Origin: Amycolatopsis dendrobii
Lineage (GTDB): Bacteria; Actinomycetota; Actinomycetes; Mycobacteriales; Pseudonocardiaceae
Reading direction: 5' to 3'
Assembly: GCF_014145675.1 (NCBI RefSeq)
Contig: NZ_JACGZW010000024.1
Span: 23,725 to 87,724, forward strand
DNA: 64,000 bases
Made by a program: the position numbers and the translations under genes. Positions 15,676 through 25,200 of this stretch are shown one piece after another; position 1 is the stretch's first letter, and each line of letters starts with the position of its first letter. The notes beneath the pieces were generated by a model. That model was not told the origin of the DNA. It saw only the letters and a program-made list of their open reading frames with translations, and did no database searches.

Positions 15676-16697
15676 AAGCAGTACAGGTCGTCGGATACGA
15701 CCAGAATCCCCGGCTCGCCGACGTCCCCGAACCGGACATCACCGGCCCCTACGACGTGATCGTGCGGATCGGCGGGGCCGGGGTCTGCCGCACCGACCTG
15801 CACATCCTCGAAGGGCAGTGGGCGGAGAAGTCCGGAGTCGCGCTGCCCTACACGATCGGCCACGAGAACGCGGGTTGGGTGCACGCGGTCGGGAGCGCGG
15901 TCACGAACGTGGCCGAAGGCGACAAGGTGATCGTGCACCCGCTGATCACCTGCGGCCTGTGCCGCGCCTGCCGCGCTGGCGACGATGTGCATTGCGCGGC
16001 AAGCCAATTCCCCGGAATCGACACCGCGGGCGGATACGCCGAATACCTCAAGACCTCGGCCCGCAGCGTCGTAAAGCTCGACGACGCCCTGGAACCAGCC
16101 GACGTCGCCGCACTCGCCGACGCCGGGCTCACCGCCTACCACGCGGCCGCGAAGGCAGCGCGGCGGCTGCGCCCGGGCGACCGGTGCGTGGTGATCGGCG
16201 CGGGCGGACTGGGGCACATCGGCATCCAGGTGCTCAAGGCGCTCACCGCGGCCGAACTGATCGTGGTGGACCGGAATCCGGATGCGGTGAAGCTGGCCGA
16301 ATCGATCGGGGCGGACCACGGCGTCGTCGCGGACGGCGGGCAGGTCGCCGCGGTGCGGGACCTCACCGGCGGCGCGGGCGCGGAGACCGTGCTCGACTTC
16401 GTCGGTGAGGGCGGCGCGACCCGCGACGGCGTCGCGATGCTGCGCCGTGCGGGCGACTACCACGTCGTGGGCTACGGCGAGAACATCGACGTGCCGACCA
16501 TCGACGTCATCTCGGCCGAGATCAACTTCATCGGCAACCTCGTCGGGTCCTATACCGACCTGTGCGAGCTCATGGTGCTCGCCGCGCAGGACCGGGTGCG
16601 GCTGCACACGGTGCGCTATCCGCTCGAGAAATTCCAGGACGCACTGGACGATCTGACCGCCGGGCGCATCCGCGGCCGGGCGATCCTCGTGCCCTGA
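15672..16697 (+). CDS. Zinc-dependent alcohol dehydrogenase, NAD(P)+
   Basis: A 341-residue medium-chain dehydrogenase. The catalytic zinc site includes Cys and Asp of CRTDLH and the GHE motif (GHENAGW). The structural zinc site is CGLCRACRAGDDVHC with four Cys. The dinucleotide motif is GAGGLGHIG. The GTG start overlaps the previous stop (GTGA). In propane-type clusters the equivalent gene oxidises the alcohol product of the monooxygenase (for example 2-propanol). Here it may oxidise an alcohol produced by an oxygenase encoded elsewhere, possibly the one near 62 kb. Confidence 0.88.
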   Translation: MKAVQVVGYDQNPRLADVPEPDITGPYDVIVRIGGAGVCRTDLHILEGQWAEKSGVALPYTIGHENAGWVHAVGSAVTNVAEGDKVIVHPLITCGLCRACRAGDDVHCAASQFPGIDTAGGYAEYLKTSARSVVKLDDALEPADVAALADAGLTAYHAAAKAARRLRPGDRCVVIGAGGLGHIGIQVLKALTAAELIVVDRNPDAVKLAESIGADHGVVADGGQVAAVRDLTGGAGAETVLDFVGEGGATRDGVAMLRRAGDYHVVGYGENIDVPTIDVISAEINFIGNLVGSYTDLCELMVLAAQDRVRLHTVRYPLEKFQDALDDLTAGRIRGRAILVP

Positions 16698-16715
16698 CCC
16701 GCAGAAGGAGCCTCG

Positions 16716-17042
16716 ATGATCTTCATTACCGCGAAATTCCGGGTGAAGCCCGAACACGCCGAGAACTGGCCGGAGATCTCGCGCGCGTTCACCGAAGCGA
16801 CCCGCGCCGAACCAGGCTGCCTCTGGTACGAGTGGTCGCGCAGTCTCGCCGATCCGAACGAGTACGTGCTCGTGGAAGCTTTCCGCGACGACGACGCAGG
16901 CGCCGCGCACGTCGGCTCGGACCACTTCAAGAACGCGCAGCGGGAACTGCCTCCGTACCTGGCCGAGACGCCGCGCATCGTCAACGCGAAGGTCGACCAG
17001 GACGGCTGGGCCGAACTCGGCGAACTGGCCGTGCGCGACTGA
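16716..17042 (+). CDS. Antibiotic-biosynthesis-monooxygenase (ABM) domain protein
   Basis: A 108-residue single-domain protein of the ferredoxin-like dimeric barrel family (YgiN-type quinol monooxygenases and related small enzymes). FITAKFRVKPEHAENW begins the first strand-helix, and CLWYEWSRSLADPNEYVLVEAF holds the central strands. AAGGAG lies before the ATG. It is the last gene of the operon, 18 bp after the dehydrogenase, and is followed by a perfect terminator hairpin. The function is uncertain; cofactor-free oxidation or a stress role are both seen in the family. Confidence 0.75.
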   Translation: MIFITAKFRVKPEHAENWPEISRAFTEATRAEPGCLWYEWSRSLADPNEYVLVEAFRDDDAGAAHVGSDHFKNAQRELPPYLAETPRIVNAKVDQDGWAELGELAVRD

Positions 17043-17050
17043 CCGCGGCA

Positions 17051-17090
17051 GAAGGGCGAGGAGTCTTCCCGCGGGGACTCCTCGCCCTTC
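17051..17090. terminator. Perfect 15-bp hairpin, bidirectional terminator
   Basis: GAAGGGCGAGGAGTC pairs fully with GACTCCTCGCCCTTC around a 10-base loop. It occupies nearly the whole gap between the convergent ABM and MHS-transporter genes. Confidence 0.85.
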
Positions 17091-17102
17091 GCGGCGAACG
17101 CG

Positions 17103-18473
17103 TCAGGCAGCCACTGTGCTGCTGTCCGCGACCGCGCGCGGTGCCCGCTTTCCCAGCTCCGCCAACGGAACCCGGCAGGTTTCGCGCATGGTCAGCACCG
17201 CGAGCCCCGCCGCCAACGCCGCCCCGGCGGTCAGCCCGGCGACCGGCAACCAGTTCTTCAGATCAGAACCGGCGAATGCCGCGGCGATGGACGGCGCGAA
17301 CCCGCCGAGCGCGAAGCCCAGTTGCGTGCCGACGGCGACCCCGGACATCCGCACCTTGGTGCCGAACTGCTCGGTCCACAAGGCATAGCCGACCCCGCCG
17401 TAGGCGCTGTACACGACTCCCGACAACAGGATCCCGAGCGCGAACACCAGCACCACGTTCGCCTGGCTGACCGCCCAGATGAACGGCCAGATCAGCACTG
17501 CGACGCCCAGCGCGGCGACAGCGAAGACGGGTTTGCGGCCGAACCGGTCGCCTGCCTTGCCCCACAACGGAATGGCGGCCAGCGCGACCACGTTGCTCAG
17601 CATGATCATCCACAGCATCGAACTGCGGGACAGGCCGATCGTGGACACCCCGTAAGTCAGCGAATAGATGCTGACGATCGTGCTGGTGACCGAGATCAGC
17701 GCGCTCACCACGATCTTGAGCACGTCGGGAGTGTGGTGCCGCAGGAGCACCAGCAGCGGAGCCTTCGGCACGGCGTTCTGCTCGCGCGCGGCGGCGAATT
17801 CCGGGCTTTCCCGCATCGACCGCCGGATCCACCAGCCGACGACCGTGACCAGCGCGCTGAGCAGGAACGGGATCCGCCAGCCCCAGGACAGCAGCATGGG
17901 GGTCGGCATCGAGGACAGCGGGAGGAACACCGCGGTCGCCAGGATCAGGCCGAACTGCGTGCCCGCGAGGGTGAAACTGGTGAAGTAGGCGCGTTTGCCC
18001 GGCGGCGCGTGTTCCAGCGTGGCCGATCCGGCGCTGGACTGTTCGCCGGCGACCGCGAGCCCCTGCACGAGGCGCAGCGCGACCAGCAGGATCGGCGCGG
18101 CGACGCCGATCGTGCCGTAGCCGGGCAGGACGCCGATCAGGAAGGTCGCGGCGCCCATGCCGAGCAAGGTCAGCAGCAGCACGCGTTTGCGGCCCAGCGT
18201 GTCGCCGAGATGCCCGAGGATGAACGAACCGACGGGACGGGCGACGTAGGCGACGCCGAACGTGGCGAGCGAGGCGATCGTCGCGGTCGCGTCGTTGCCT
18301 GCCGGGAAGAAGACCTTCGGGAAGATCAGCGCCGCGGCGGTGCCGTAGATGAAGAAGTCGTAGTACTCCAATGCGCTGCCGATCCACGACGACACAGCCG
18401 CCTGGCGTGGGGTGCGGCGAGCGGCGCCCGGCGATGCGGGATCGTGCTCCTGGCGCGGGACAGCGTCGTCCAC
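17103..18473 (-). CDS. MHS-family MFS transporter, probable shikimate/quinate importer
   Basis: A 456-residue transporter. The start chosen is GTG at 18473 because AAGGAGG lies five bases before it; an in-frame codon 105 bases earlier lacks this. After a 35-residue hydrophilic tail come the MHS landmarks SSWIGSALEYYDFFIYGTAAAL and GHLGDTLGRKR, with a second GKAGDRFGRKP loop in the C-terminal half. ShiA-like proteins of this family import shikimate. The neighbouring genes (TetR, shikimate dehydrogenase, dehydroshikimate dehydratase) support that substrate. It is transcribed separately, 130 bp after the TetR gene. Confidence 0.82.
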   Translation of the reverse strand: MDDAVPRQEHDPASPGAARRTPRQAAVSSWIGSALEYYDFFIYGTAAALIFPKVFFPAGNDATATIASLATFGVAYVARPVGSFILGHLGDTLGRKRVLLLTLLGMGAATFLIGVLPGYGTIGVAAPILLVALRLVQGLAVAGEQSSAGSATLEHAPPGKRAYFTSFTLAGTQFGLILATAVFLPLSSMPTPMLLSWGWRIPFLLSALVTVVGWWIRRSMRESPEFAAAREQNAVPKAPLLVLLRHHTPDVLKIVVSALISVTSTIVSIYSLTYGVSTIGLSRSSMLWMIMLSNVVALAAIPLWGKAGDRFGRKPVFAVAALGVAVLIWPFIWAVSQANVVLVFALGILLSGVVYSAYGGVGYALWTEQFGTKVRMSGVAVGTQLGFALGGFAPSIAAAFAGSDLKNWLPVAGLTAGAALAAGLAVLTMRETCRVPLAELGKRAPRAVADSSTVAA

Positions 18474-18602
18474 GTCAGCCTCCTTGATGACCGCGGCGGC
18501 GGTCGACGGGTCCGTCCGGCCGGCATGTCCCGGCTGGTTATGTACCGGATAGTGAGTTAGCCGCCGCGGGCGTGTCAAGCCCTTCGCCGCGATCCGGTCC
18601 GG

Positions 18603-19262
18603 TCAGGCCCGCCCGACGTGCGCGGTCAGGTACTCGAGAACCAGGTCTCCCAGCATGCGCCGGTAGTGGTCGCGGCGCGCGGGATCCAGCAGGTCACGGT
18701 CGAAAATGACCTGGAAGGTGTGCTGGTTGGCGGTCCGGAAGACGCAGAACGCGCTGATCATCATGTGCACGTCGAGCGCGTCGACGTCGTCGCGGAACAA
18801 CCCGGCGGCGCGGCCGCGCTCCAGGATGCCGGCGAGCACGTCGACCGCGGGCGCGGCGAGCCCGGGCAGGATCGGCGAGGTCCGCAGGTGCTCCGCGTGG
18901 TGGATGTTCTCGATGCCGACCAGCCGGATGAACGCGGGATGCGATTCGTGGTGGTCGAAGGTCAGCTCGGCCAGCGCCCGCATGGCGCGCGCGGGGTCGA
19001 GGTGATCGACGTCCAGCTGCTGCTCCAGCGCCCGGATGCCCTGGTAGGCGCGCTCCAGGACGGCGACGTACAAGCCCTCTTTGCTGCCGAAGTAGTAGTA
19101 GATCATCCGCTTGGTGGTCCTGGTGCGGGCGGCGATCTCGTCGACCCTGGCGCCGTCGTAGCCGCGGTCGGCGAACTCGCCGGTCGCGACGTCGAGGATC
19201 TCGGCACGGGTGCGTTCGGCGTCCCGCTGCCGCTCCGGCGCGTCGGAGGGCTCGGCGCTCAC
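18603..19262 (-). CDS. TetR/AcrR-family regulator of the quinate/shikimate locus
   Basis: A 219-residue repressor if GTG at 19262 (GAGG 8-11 bases upstream) is the start; an upstream GTG at 19334 would add 24 poorly conserved residues. The helix-turn-helix lies at about 18-62 (RAEILDVATGEFADRGYDGARVDEIAARTRTTKRMIYYYFGSKEGL). The C-terminal ligand domain has FDHHESHPAFIRLVGIENIHHAEHL, seen in TetR proteins controlling aromatic or shikimate catabolism. It is divergent from the shikimate dehydrogenase gene over a near-palindrome and probably also controls the transporter. Confidence 0.85.
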   Translation of the reverse strand: MSAEPSDAPERQRDAERTRAEILDVATGEFADRGYDGARVDEIAARTRTTKRMIYYYFGSKEGLYVAVLERAYQGIRALEQQLDVDHLDPARAMRALAELTFDHHESHPAFIRLVGIENIHHAEHLRTSPILPGLAAPAVDVLAGILERGRAAGLFRDDVDALDVHMMISAFCVFRTANQHTFQVIFDRDLLDPARRDHYRRMLGDLVLEYLTAHVGRA

Positions 19263-19335
19263 GGGATCGTCCTCGCTGCTCGGCTCACCTGGCCGAGGAT
19301 ATCCGGCCGCCGCTTCCCTTTCGCGCCCCGACACG

Positions 19336-19356
19336 GTACAAGTAACTAACTAGTAC
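19336..19356. promoter_or_regulatory. 21-bp near-palindrome, probable TetR operator
   Basis: Two GTAC ends bracket imperfect arms (GTACAAGTAA against GTACTAGTTA on the other strand, 8 of 10 bases matching). It lies in the short gap between the divergent TetR and shikimate dehydrogenase genes and 13 bases before the latter's ribosome site. A related AACTNACTA...GTACAT pattern occurs on the minus strand at about 18542-18560, upstream of the transporter. Confidence 0.55.
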
Positions 19357-19383
19357 ATTCATTGACAGCGAGGAGCCGTGCGC

Positions 19384-20283
19384 ATGTCCCCCGACCGCAC
19401 CGTGCCCGGCCGGCTGCTGACCGGCCTCGTCGGGACCGGAATCGGCCCGTCGCTCTCTCCCGCGCTGCACGAGCGCGAGGCGCGCGCACTCGGCCTGGAG
19501 TGCACCTACGCCCGGTTCGACCTCGACGCGCTCGGCATTCCGGCCGACGCCGTCGGCGATCTGATCGCCCAGGCGCGCGAGGAGGGCCTGTCCGGCGTCA
19601 ACGTCACGCATCCGTGCAAGCAGCTGGTGATCCCGCAGCTGGACGAACTGTCGCCGGACGCGGCGGCGATCGGCGCGGTCAACACCGTCGTCTTCGACGG
19701 CCAGCGCGCGGTCGGGCACAACACCGACTGGTCCGGATTCCGCGACGGCTTCGTCGCCGGTCTGCCCGACGCGCCGCTTCGCCGAGTCGTGCTGCTGGGC
19801 TCGGGCGGAGCGGGTGCGGCCGCCGCGCACGCGCTGCTGAAGCTCGGCGCCGAATCGCTCACCGTGCTCGATACCGACGCCACCCGCGCGATCCGGCTCG
19901 CCGACGACCTCACCGCGCGGTTCGGAGCCGATCGGGCGCGGGCCGGGAACGGTCTCGAGCGCGAGCTTTCCGAAGCCGACGGCTTGGTGCACGCGACCCC
20001 CGTCGGCATGGCCGGGCATCCCGGCTTGCCGCTGCCGATTTCGTTGCTGCGCAAGGAACTCTGGGTCGCCGAGATCGTCTACCGGCCGCTGGAGACCCCG
20101 CTGCTGCGCGCCGCCCGCGCGCTCGGCTGCCGCACCCTCGACGGCGGCCCGATGGCGGTGCACCAAGCCGCCGCCGCGCTGAAACTGTTCTGCGGCCGCG
20201 AACCCGATCCGGCGCGGATGCTGCGGCACCTCACCGAACTGGTCGGAGCCGAGACCTCGGGAGGCGCCAGCCGTGTCGCGTGA
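19384..20283 (+). CDS. Shikimate/quinate dehydrogenase (AroE-like, probably catabolic)
   Basis: A 299-residue enzyme. ATG at 19384 has GAGGAG at good spacing; a GTG six bases earlier is too close. The AroE motifs are all present: GPSLSPALHE (substrate Ser pair), GVNVTHPCKQ with the catalytic Lys, GAVNTVV, GHNTDWSGF with the catalytic Asp, and the cofactor loop GSGGAGAAAAHAL. It interconverts shikimate and 3-dehydroshikimate, or quinate and 3-dehydroquinate. Grouping with a dehydroshikimate dehydratase and transporter argues for breakdown rather than aromatic amino-acid synthesis. The last codons overlap the next gene by 11 bp. Confidence 0.88.
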   Translation: MSPDRTVPGRLLTGLVGTGIGPSLSPALHEREARALGLECTYARFDLDALGIPADAVGDLIAQAREEGLSGVNVTHPCKQLVIPQLDELSPDAAAIGAVNTVVFDGQRAVGHNTDWSGFRDGFVAGLPDAPLRRVVLLGSGGAGAAAAHALLKLGAESLTVLDTDATRAIRLADDLTARFGADRARAGNGLERELSEADGLVHATPVGMAGHPGLPLPISLLRKELWVAEIVYRPLETPLLRAARALGCRTLDGGPMAVHQAAAALKLFCGREPDPARMLRHLTELVGAETSGGASRVA

Positions 20284-22087
20284 ACTCCGCACCGGAATCG
20301 CCACCGTCTGCCTCTCCGGAACGCTCGACGACAAGCTGTCCGCCGCCGCGGCCGCCGGATTCGACGGCGTCGAGATCTTCGAGCCCGACCTCGTCGCCTC
20401 CCCCATGCCGCCCGGCGAGGTCCGGCTGCGCTGCGCCGACCTCGGCTTGTCGATCGACCTCTACCAGCCCTTCCGCGACCTGGACTCCACCGACCCGGAC
20501 CGGTTCGCGGCGAACCTGCGCCGCGCGGAACGCAAATTCGACCTCATGGAAGAACTCGGCGCCGACACCGTGCTCGTCTGCTCCTCGGTGGCGCACGACG
20601 CCGTCGCCGACCTCGACCGCCTCGCCGGGCAACTGCACGCACTCGGCGAACGAGCCGGCGCCCGCGGGCTGCGGATCGCTTACGAGGCACTGGCTTGGGG
20701 CAAGGAAGTGTCCACTTACGACCGTTCCTGGGAGGCCGTGCGCCGCGCTGACCACCCGGCGGTCGGCCTGTGCCTGGACAGCTTCCACATCCTCTCGCGC
20801 GGCTCGGACCCCGCCGCCATCGCGGGTATTCCCGGCGACAAGCTGTTCTTCCTCCAGCTCGCCGACGCGCCGCATCTGTCGATGGACGTGCTGCAGTGGA
20901 GCCGCCACCACCGGCTCTTCCCCGGGCAAGGCGCGTTCGACCTGCCCGGATTCCTCGCCCCCGTGCTCGCCGCCGGATACGCCGGACCGCTCTCGCTCGA
21001 GGTGTTCAACGACGTCTTCCGCCAAGCCGATCCCGACCGCGCCGCGATCGACGCGCACCGCTCCCTGCTCGCGCTCGCCGAGGCCACCTCGGCCCCCGAT
21101 CCGATCGCCCAGCCCGCACCGGATGTCCGCGGACCGGCCTTCGTCGAACTCTCCGCCGACGATTCCCTCGCCCCGGTCCTGTCCGCACTCGGCTTCGCGC
21201 GCACCGGAACCCACCGCACCAAACCCGTGGAACGCTGGGAACAAGGCGCCGCACGGATCCTCGTCAACCGCTCCGGCGGCCCGGCAGCCGTCGCTGCCCT
21301 CGCCGTCGAATCCGCCGACCCCGCTGCGGCCGCCCGCCGGGCCATCCGGCTCGACGCGAAACGCCTGCCGCGAGAACACGGCCCCGCCGAAGCGGACCTC
21401 GCCGCGGTCACCGCGCCGGACGGAACAGCGTTGTTCTTCTGCCGCACCGGAAACGAGGACGACTGGACCGGCGACTTCGTGCCCACCGGCGCAACCGCCG
21501 ACGGCATCGGGATCACCGGCATCGACCACATCGGACTCGCACAGCCCTTCGACCACTTCGACGAAGCAGCCCTGTTCTACCGCACCGTGCTCGGCCTAGA
21601 ACCCGCCGCGGCCGGCGAATTCGCCGCGCCGTTCGGCCTCGTCCGCAGCCGAGCGGTCGCCGACCCGCACCGCCGGATCCGGCTGGCGCTCACGGTTTCC
21701 CTGCTGCGCCGCGGCGAATGGGCGCCCGGCGTGTCCGAACCGCAGTACATCGCCCTCGCCGTCGACGACCTTCTCGCCGCGGCCCAAGCCGCCCGCGCCG
21801 CCGGCGCTCCCCTGCTGGCCGTCCCGGACAACTACTACGCCGACCTCGACGCCCGCCTCGACCTGCCCGCCGGCCGGCTCGCCGCCTACCGGGAACTCGG
21901 CGTGCTGCACGAACACACCGCCGAAGGCGACTACCTGCAAGCCTGCACCGAAGTACTCGGCGGCCGGGTGTTCCTCGCGCTGGTCCAGCGCCTCGGCGGC
22001 CACGACGGCTACGGCTGGACCGACGCCCCGGTCCGCATGGCCGCTCACCGCCGGCGGCGACTCGCCCGTACGCACGTGCCCGCCTGA
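20273..22087 (+). CDS. quiC: 3-Dehydroshikimate dehydratase fused to an HPPD-like VOC domain (QuiC type)
   Basis: A 604-residue two-domain protein. Residues 1-270 are a sugar-phosphate-isomerase-like TIM barrel with the metal ligands expected of bacterial dehydroshikimate dehydratases: Glu in AYEALAWG, Asp/His in LCLDSFHI, Gln in FFLQLADAPH and Glu in LSLEVFND. Residues 290-600 resemble 4-hydroxyphenylpyruvate dioxygenase (GIDHIGLAQPFDHFDEAALFY and YLQACTEVLGGRVFLALVQR). The product is protocatechuate. The HPPD-like half has no known oxygenase role in such fusions. GTG start with GGGAGG upstream. A hairpin follows the stop. Confidence 0.88.
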   Translation: MSRELRTGIATVCLSGTLDDKLSAAAAAGFDGVEIFEPDLVASPMPPGEVRLRCADLGLSIDLYQPFRDLDSTDPDRFAANLRRAERKFDLMEELGADTVLVCSSVAHDAVADLDRLAGQLHALGERAGARGLRIAYEALAWGKEVSTYDRSWEAVRRADHPAVGLCLDSFHILSRGSDPAAIAGIPGDKLFFLQLADAPHLSMDVLQWSRHHRLFPGQGAFDLPGFLAPVLAAGYAGPLSLEVFNDVFRQADPDRAAIDAHRSLLALAEATSAPDPIAQPAPDVRGPAFVELSADDSLAPVLSALGFARTGTHRTKPVERWEQGAARILVNRSGGPAAVAALAVESADPAAAARRAIRLDAKRLPREHGPAEADLAAVTAPDGTALFFCRTGNEDDWTGDFVPTGATADGIGITGIDHIGLAQPFDHFDEAALFYRTVLGLEPAAAGEFAAPFGLVRSRAVADPHRRIRLALTVSLLRRGEWAPGVSEPQYIALAVDDLLAAAQAARAAGAPLLAVPDNYYADLDARLDLPAGRLAAYRELGVLHEHTAEGDYLQACTEVLGGRVFLALVQRLGGHDGYGWTDAPVRMAAHRRRRLARTHVPA

Positions 22088-22096
22088 ACGCCGGCC

Positions 22097-22136
22097 GCCG
22101 GAGACGCGAGCCGGCCGGTGGCCGCCTGTCTCCGGC
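22097..22136. terminator. Hairpin between the convergent quiC and Rhs genes
   Basis: GCCGGAGAC pairs perfectly with GTCTCCGGC over a 22-base loop that can itself fold (GGCCGG-rich). It is in the right place to end both convergent transcripts. Confidence 0.6.
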
Positions 22137-22214
22137 GAGACTGGCGCACGAGCCGTTCCCGCGCGATCAGTGCGGTGCGTGCCGGCTGCGGCCGGCTCGC
22201 CCCGCCGCCGCGGC

Positions 22215-25200
22215 TCAGTAGTCGCGGACGCGGTCGGGGTAGGAGGTGATCACGTTGCCCTTCTTGTCGACCACGATCCTGAGGTGGTCGAGGTCGTGCG
22301 GCTCCCGGACATAGTTCCCGTTCTCCCGCTGGTACTGGATGTCGCCCCGCTCGTTCCGGATGATCTCGGCGCGGCCGGTGTTGTGGTCGAATGGGCCGCG
22401 CTCCGGGACGCGCTCGTCGATGTAACCGACCTTCTTGTCCATCGGAACCATATAGACCGTCCGGTCGCCCTGCACTTCCTTCGTGATGCGCGGGTCGCCC
22501 GATTTGACCCTTCGCCAAGCGGAGTCGGTGACCTTGACGGCCTTGTCCTTGCTCCACGCGTTTCCGTTGCGGGTGCCGAAGACCCCGTGTTCGGCCTTGC
22601 CCGGAACGTTGTCGGTGTGCAGGTCCACGTGGTCGACCCGGCTCTTCTCCCCGCGCCCGCCCCGTTTCATCGGGCCGTAGCTCAGCCCTGAGGGCGTGGT
22701 GCCGGTCTGTCCCTTCCGTTCCTTGCCGTTCCGCAGGTCGAGCTTGTTCTTCTTGCACCCGCCCGCGAGACCGAGCGGGTCGCTCCAGGTGAGCGGGTTG
22801 CGCACGTACGCGTGCGGGTCGAGCCCGCCGTCGAGCCCGAGCGGGTCCGCGCTGAGGTAGCGGGCGGTGCCGGGGTCGTAATAGCGGTGGCGGTTGTAGT
22901 GCAGTCCGGTCTCGGCGTCGAGGTACTGGCCGGGGAACCGAAGCGGCGTCGACGGGCCGGACGGAGCCGAGCGGGGCACGCCCCACAGCGTTTCGTCGCG
23001 GTGCCAGGCGATCTGGCCGGTTTCGTCGACCAGTTCGGCGGGCGCGCCGAGGAAGTCCGCGACGATCGCGTGGAAACGGTCGTCGACGCAAGCTTCGCCG
23101 TCATACGTGCGATCCGTCTGCGCCACCGGGGTTTCGTCGTCCGGATGCCACTCCCACGTGGTGCTGCGCGCGCGGCCCGACGGCGTCGCTTCGATCTGCT
23201 CCACGAGCAGATCGTCGCTCCACACGAAACGGATCTCGAACACGACCGTTTCACCGTCGAGGCGCTGCTTCGCGACGCGGCGGCCGAGCGCGTCGTAGCG
23301 GTACCGCCACTGCTGCCCGTCCGGGGACGTCGCGCCGACGAGCCGGTCTTCGCCGTTCCACTCGTACGTCCAGCCCTCGCGGCTGACGAGCCTGCCCTGC
23401 GCGTCGAACTCACCGGCGCGCTTGTCCGGCAGTGCCACGGCGTCGGCACGGTCGTACCGGTACTGCTCCGGGCCGTTCGGGCCCTGCACTGCGAGGACGC
23501 GGCCCATCCGGTCGAGCGTGAACTCGCGCCGGCCGCCCAGCAGTTCCTCGACGGCGGAAATGGCGCTGTCGGCCCGGAATTCGTAGACGCGGCGCTGCGC
23601 GATGGCGGCCGGTCCGGTGGCGACGGTCTGGCTGCGCAACCGGTATCGCGCGTCCCATTCCTGAGTCAGCTCGGCGGCGCCGAGCCCGCGCCAGATCTCC
23701 CGGCCCGCCGCGTCGTGGCGGAACCGGAGCGTGCGCGGGCCCGCGGCCAGCGACTCGGGCGCGCCCCGGCCGTCGTAGTCCCAACGGCTCTCCACCCCCG
23801 AAGGGGTTCTCCGGTGCACGAGGTGGCCCGCGAGGTCGTAGCCGGTCGTGACCGTCTCGCCGTCGACGCTCTCGGCCACCACCCGGCCGAGAGCGTCGTA
23901 GGTGAACGAGACGTCGGCGCTGGCGTTCACGGCGCGCACCATGCGCCCGGCCGCGTCGTAGGCGTAGCGGCTGACATCGTCTTCAGTGCGCTTCTCGACG
24001 AGGTTGCCACGCAGATCGTAGGCGTAGGTGGTGACGCTGCCGAGCGCGTTGGTGCGCGAGACGAGCTGTCCCGCGGCGTCGTAGGCGTAGGTCAGCACTC
24101 GACCGTCGAAGTCGGCTTCGCGGACCACGCGCCCTTCGCCGTCGTACTCGAACCGCCAGGTCTGCCCCTCGCCGTTGGTGGCGGCGATCATCTGCAACTC
24201 GGTGTCGTATTCGACCTGAAGGCGGCTGCCGTCCGGCATGATCTGGGTGATCGGGAGATCGAAGGCACCGTAGTCGACACGGGTGACGCCGCCCAGCTCG
24301 TCGATCTCCTCCCGCACGTTGCCCTCGCCGTCGTAGACCCGGCGCTGCACGGACCCGTCCGGCGCGGTCCGCCGCCAGCCGCGGCCCTCGACCGTCCACG
24401 CGTACTCGGTGGTGCCGCCGAGCACGTCGGTCTCGGAGACCACCCGGCCCATCGCGTCGTACGAGGTGCGCGTGACGGCGCCGAGCGGGTCGGTGACCGT
24501 GACGGGCCTGCCGAAGGCGTCGGACTCGATCCTCGTGAGATTGCCCAGCTCGTCGACGGACCTGCGCACCGCGCCGTCCTCGCCGACGGTGTAGCGGACG
24601 GTCGCGCCGAGCGGGCCGTGCACCGCGGCGAGCCGCCCTTCCTCGTCGTACTCCTGCCGCCACACGGCGCCGTCGGGCTCCACAGTGGACAGCAGCCGGT
24701 GCTCGGAGTACTCGAACAGGCGGCGCGCGCCGTCCGGGAACGTGTACGCCACCAGGTCGCCCTGTTCGTCGTACTCCCACCGCGAGGTGCGGCCCAGCTC
24801 GTCGGTCTGGGAGACGATGCGATCGAAGCGGTCCCATTCGTAGCGCGTGACCCCGCCGAGCGGGCTCACGTGGCGCACGATCTGGAAGTTCGCGTTCAGG
24901 TGGAATTCGGTGGTGTTGCCGAGCGAATCGGTCGCGGTGCTGACGCGCGCCTCGCTGTCGTAGGCGAAGGTGTAGGCGAGGTGTCCCTCGGTCCCGCTGC
25001 CCGACACGCACCGGCTTTGCTCGTCGTAGACGAATTCGTACGAGCGGCCGTTGCGGTCGGTCCACCGCACGACGCGGCCCAGTCCGTCGTAGCCGTAGCG
25101 CATCGACTGGCCGGAGGAGTTGATCACCTCGGTCAGCCGGAGTTCGCGGTCGTAGCGGTAGCGGACCAGTTCGACCCGCTCGGCCGCGTTGTCCTCGCCC

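Noticed and set aside
13922..17042. Calling this operon a propane monooxygenase cluster
   Set aside because: None of the four oxygenase components is present; only the accessory genes and activator are.
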